Origin: Brachypodius melanocephalos
Lineage: Eukaryota > Chordata > Aves > Passeriformes > Pycnonotidae
Direction: 5' to 3'
Assembly: GCA_013398615.1 (NCBI GenBank)
Contig: VZSR01003807.1
Location: 16,570,237 to 16,634,236, forward strand
DNA length: 64,000 nt
A program made the translations under genes and the position numbers. The notes beneath the pieces were generated by a model that did not search any database, was not told the origin of the DNA, and saw only the letters and a list, made by a program, of their open reading frames with translations. Every line of letters begins with the position of its first letter. Position 1 is the stretch's first letter. This document shows, in pieces, positions 63,931 to 64,000 of this stretch.

Positions 63931-64000
63931 CCCACTTTGGCCAAAAAGCATTTATTTTTTTAATCCAAAAATATTTATTGAGTAATTAGGTTGTTGCTTA

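Larger units (their letters stand above)
61191..64000 (+). other. AHI1: Intron after exon 19, possibly with unproved 3' exons
   Basis: 2.8 kb without a provable exon. It contains a short antisense CR1 fragment (62034-62100), two exon candidates (63041 and 63781, see findings) and a T-rich low-complexity run (63880-63930). No polyadenylation site in convincing context is visible. Confidence 0.65.

Noticed and set aside
63687..63989. 100-codon frame near the end of the window
   Set aside because: Its second half is poly-Phe from the T-rich run. Only the part just after the acceptor at 63780 is worth considering, and it is listed as a candidate exon.
1..64000. CRISPR arrays, prokaryotic operons, tRNA or rRNA genes, second protein gene
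   Set aside because: No regularly spaced repeats, no ribosome-binding sites with consecutive long frames, no tRNA B-box in context and no rRNA-like sequence were seen. All supported coding sequence belongs to AHI1.

Overview
This is a stretch of vertebrate nuclear DNA, almost certainly from a bird. It is AT-rich, its coding sequence is broken into short exons with GT-AG borders, and its only recognisable transposons are CR1 LINE fragments, several ending in the ATTCTGTG-like 3' repeats typical of sauropsid CR1. The species cannot be named. One run of exactly 100 N (23582-23681) marks a scaffold gap.

The whole window lies inside one gene on the + strand: AHI1 (jouberin), the ciliary transition-zone scaffold protein mutated in Joubert syndrome. 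I could chain 19 exons from 456 to 61190. They give 2,680 coding bases, or 893 codons after the first split codon, with splice phase kept throughout and no stop codon. Residue numbers in this annotation count from the GCA codon at 457 (residue 1). The 5' start of the gene (N-terminal coiled-coil part) lies before the window. The 3' end is probably beyond it, or in the last 2.8 kb in exons I cannot prove.

Layout: exons 1-2 (456-1130) encode a lysine-rich basic patch, an acidic stretch and the start of the conserved pre-WD40 domain. Exons 3-6 (2031-6393) complete that domain. Exons 7-13 (7383-17387) encode seven WD40-type blades. Exons 14-17 (19247-57305) encode a poorly conserved linker, with two very long introns (10.9 kb and 21.4 kb) between its small exons. 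Exon 18 (59502-59664) encodes a complete SH3 domain, and exon 19 (61090-61190) the start of the acidic, proline-containing tail.

The introns contain at least eleven CR1 fragments in both orientations, one of which keeps a decayed reverse-transcriptase segment. There is also a 120-bp-scale tandem duplication, a 49-T tract, a purine-rich low-complexity block and a few short perfect hairpins. I saw no second gene, RNA gene, CRISPR array or prokaryote-type system. The points most worth a second look are an in-frame alternative donor after the last WD40 exon, the divergent WD40-SH3 linker, and the unassigned 3' exons.
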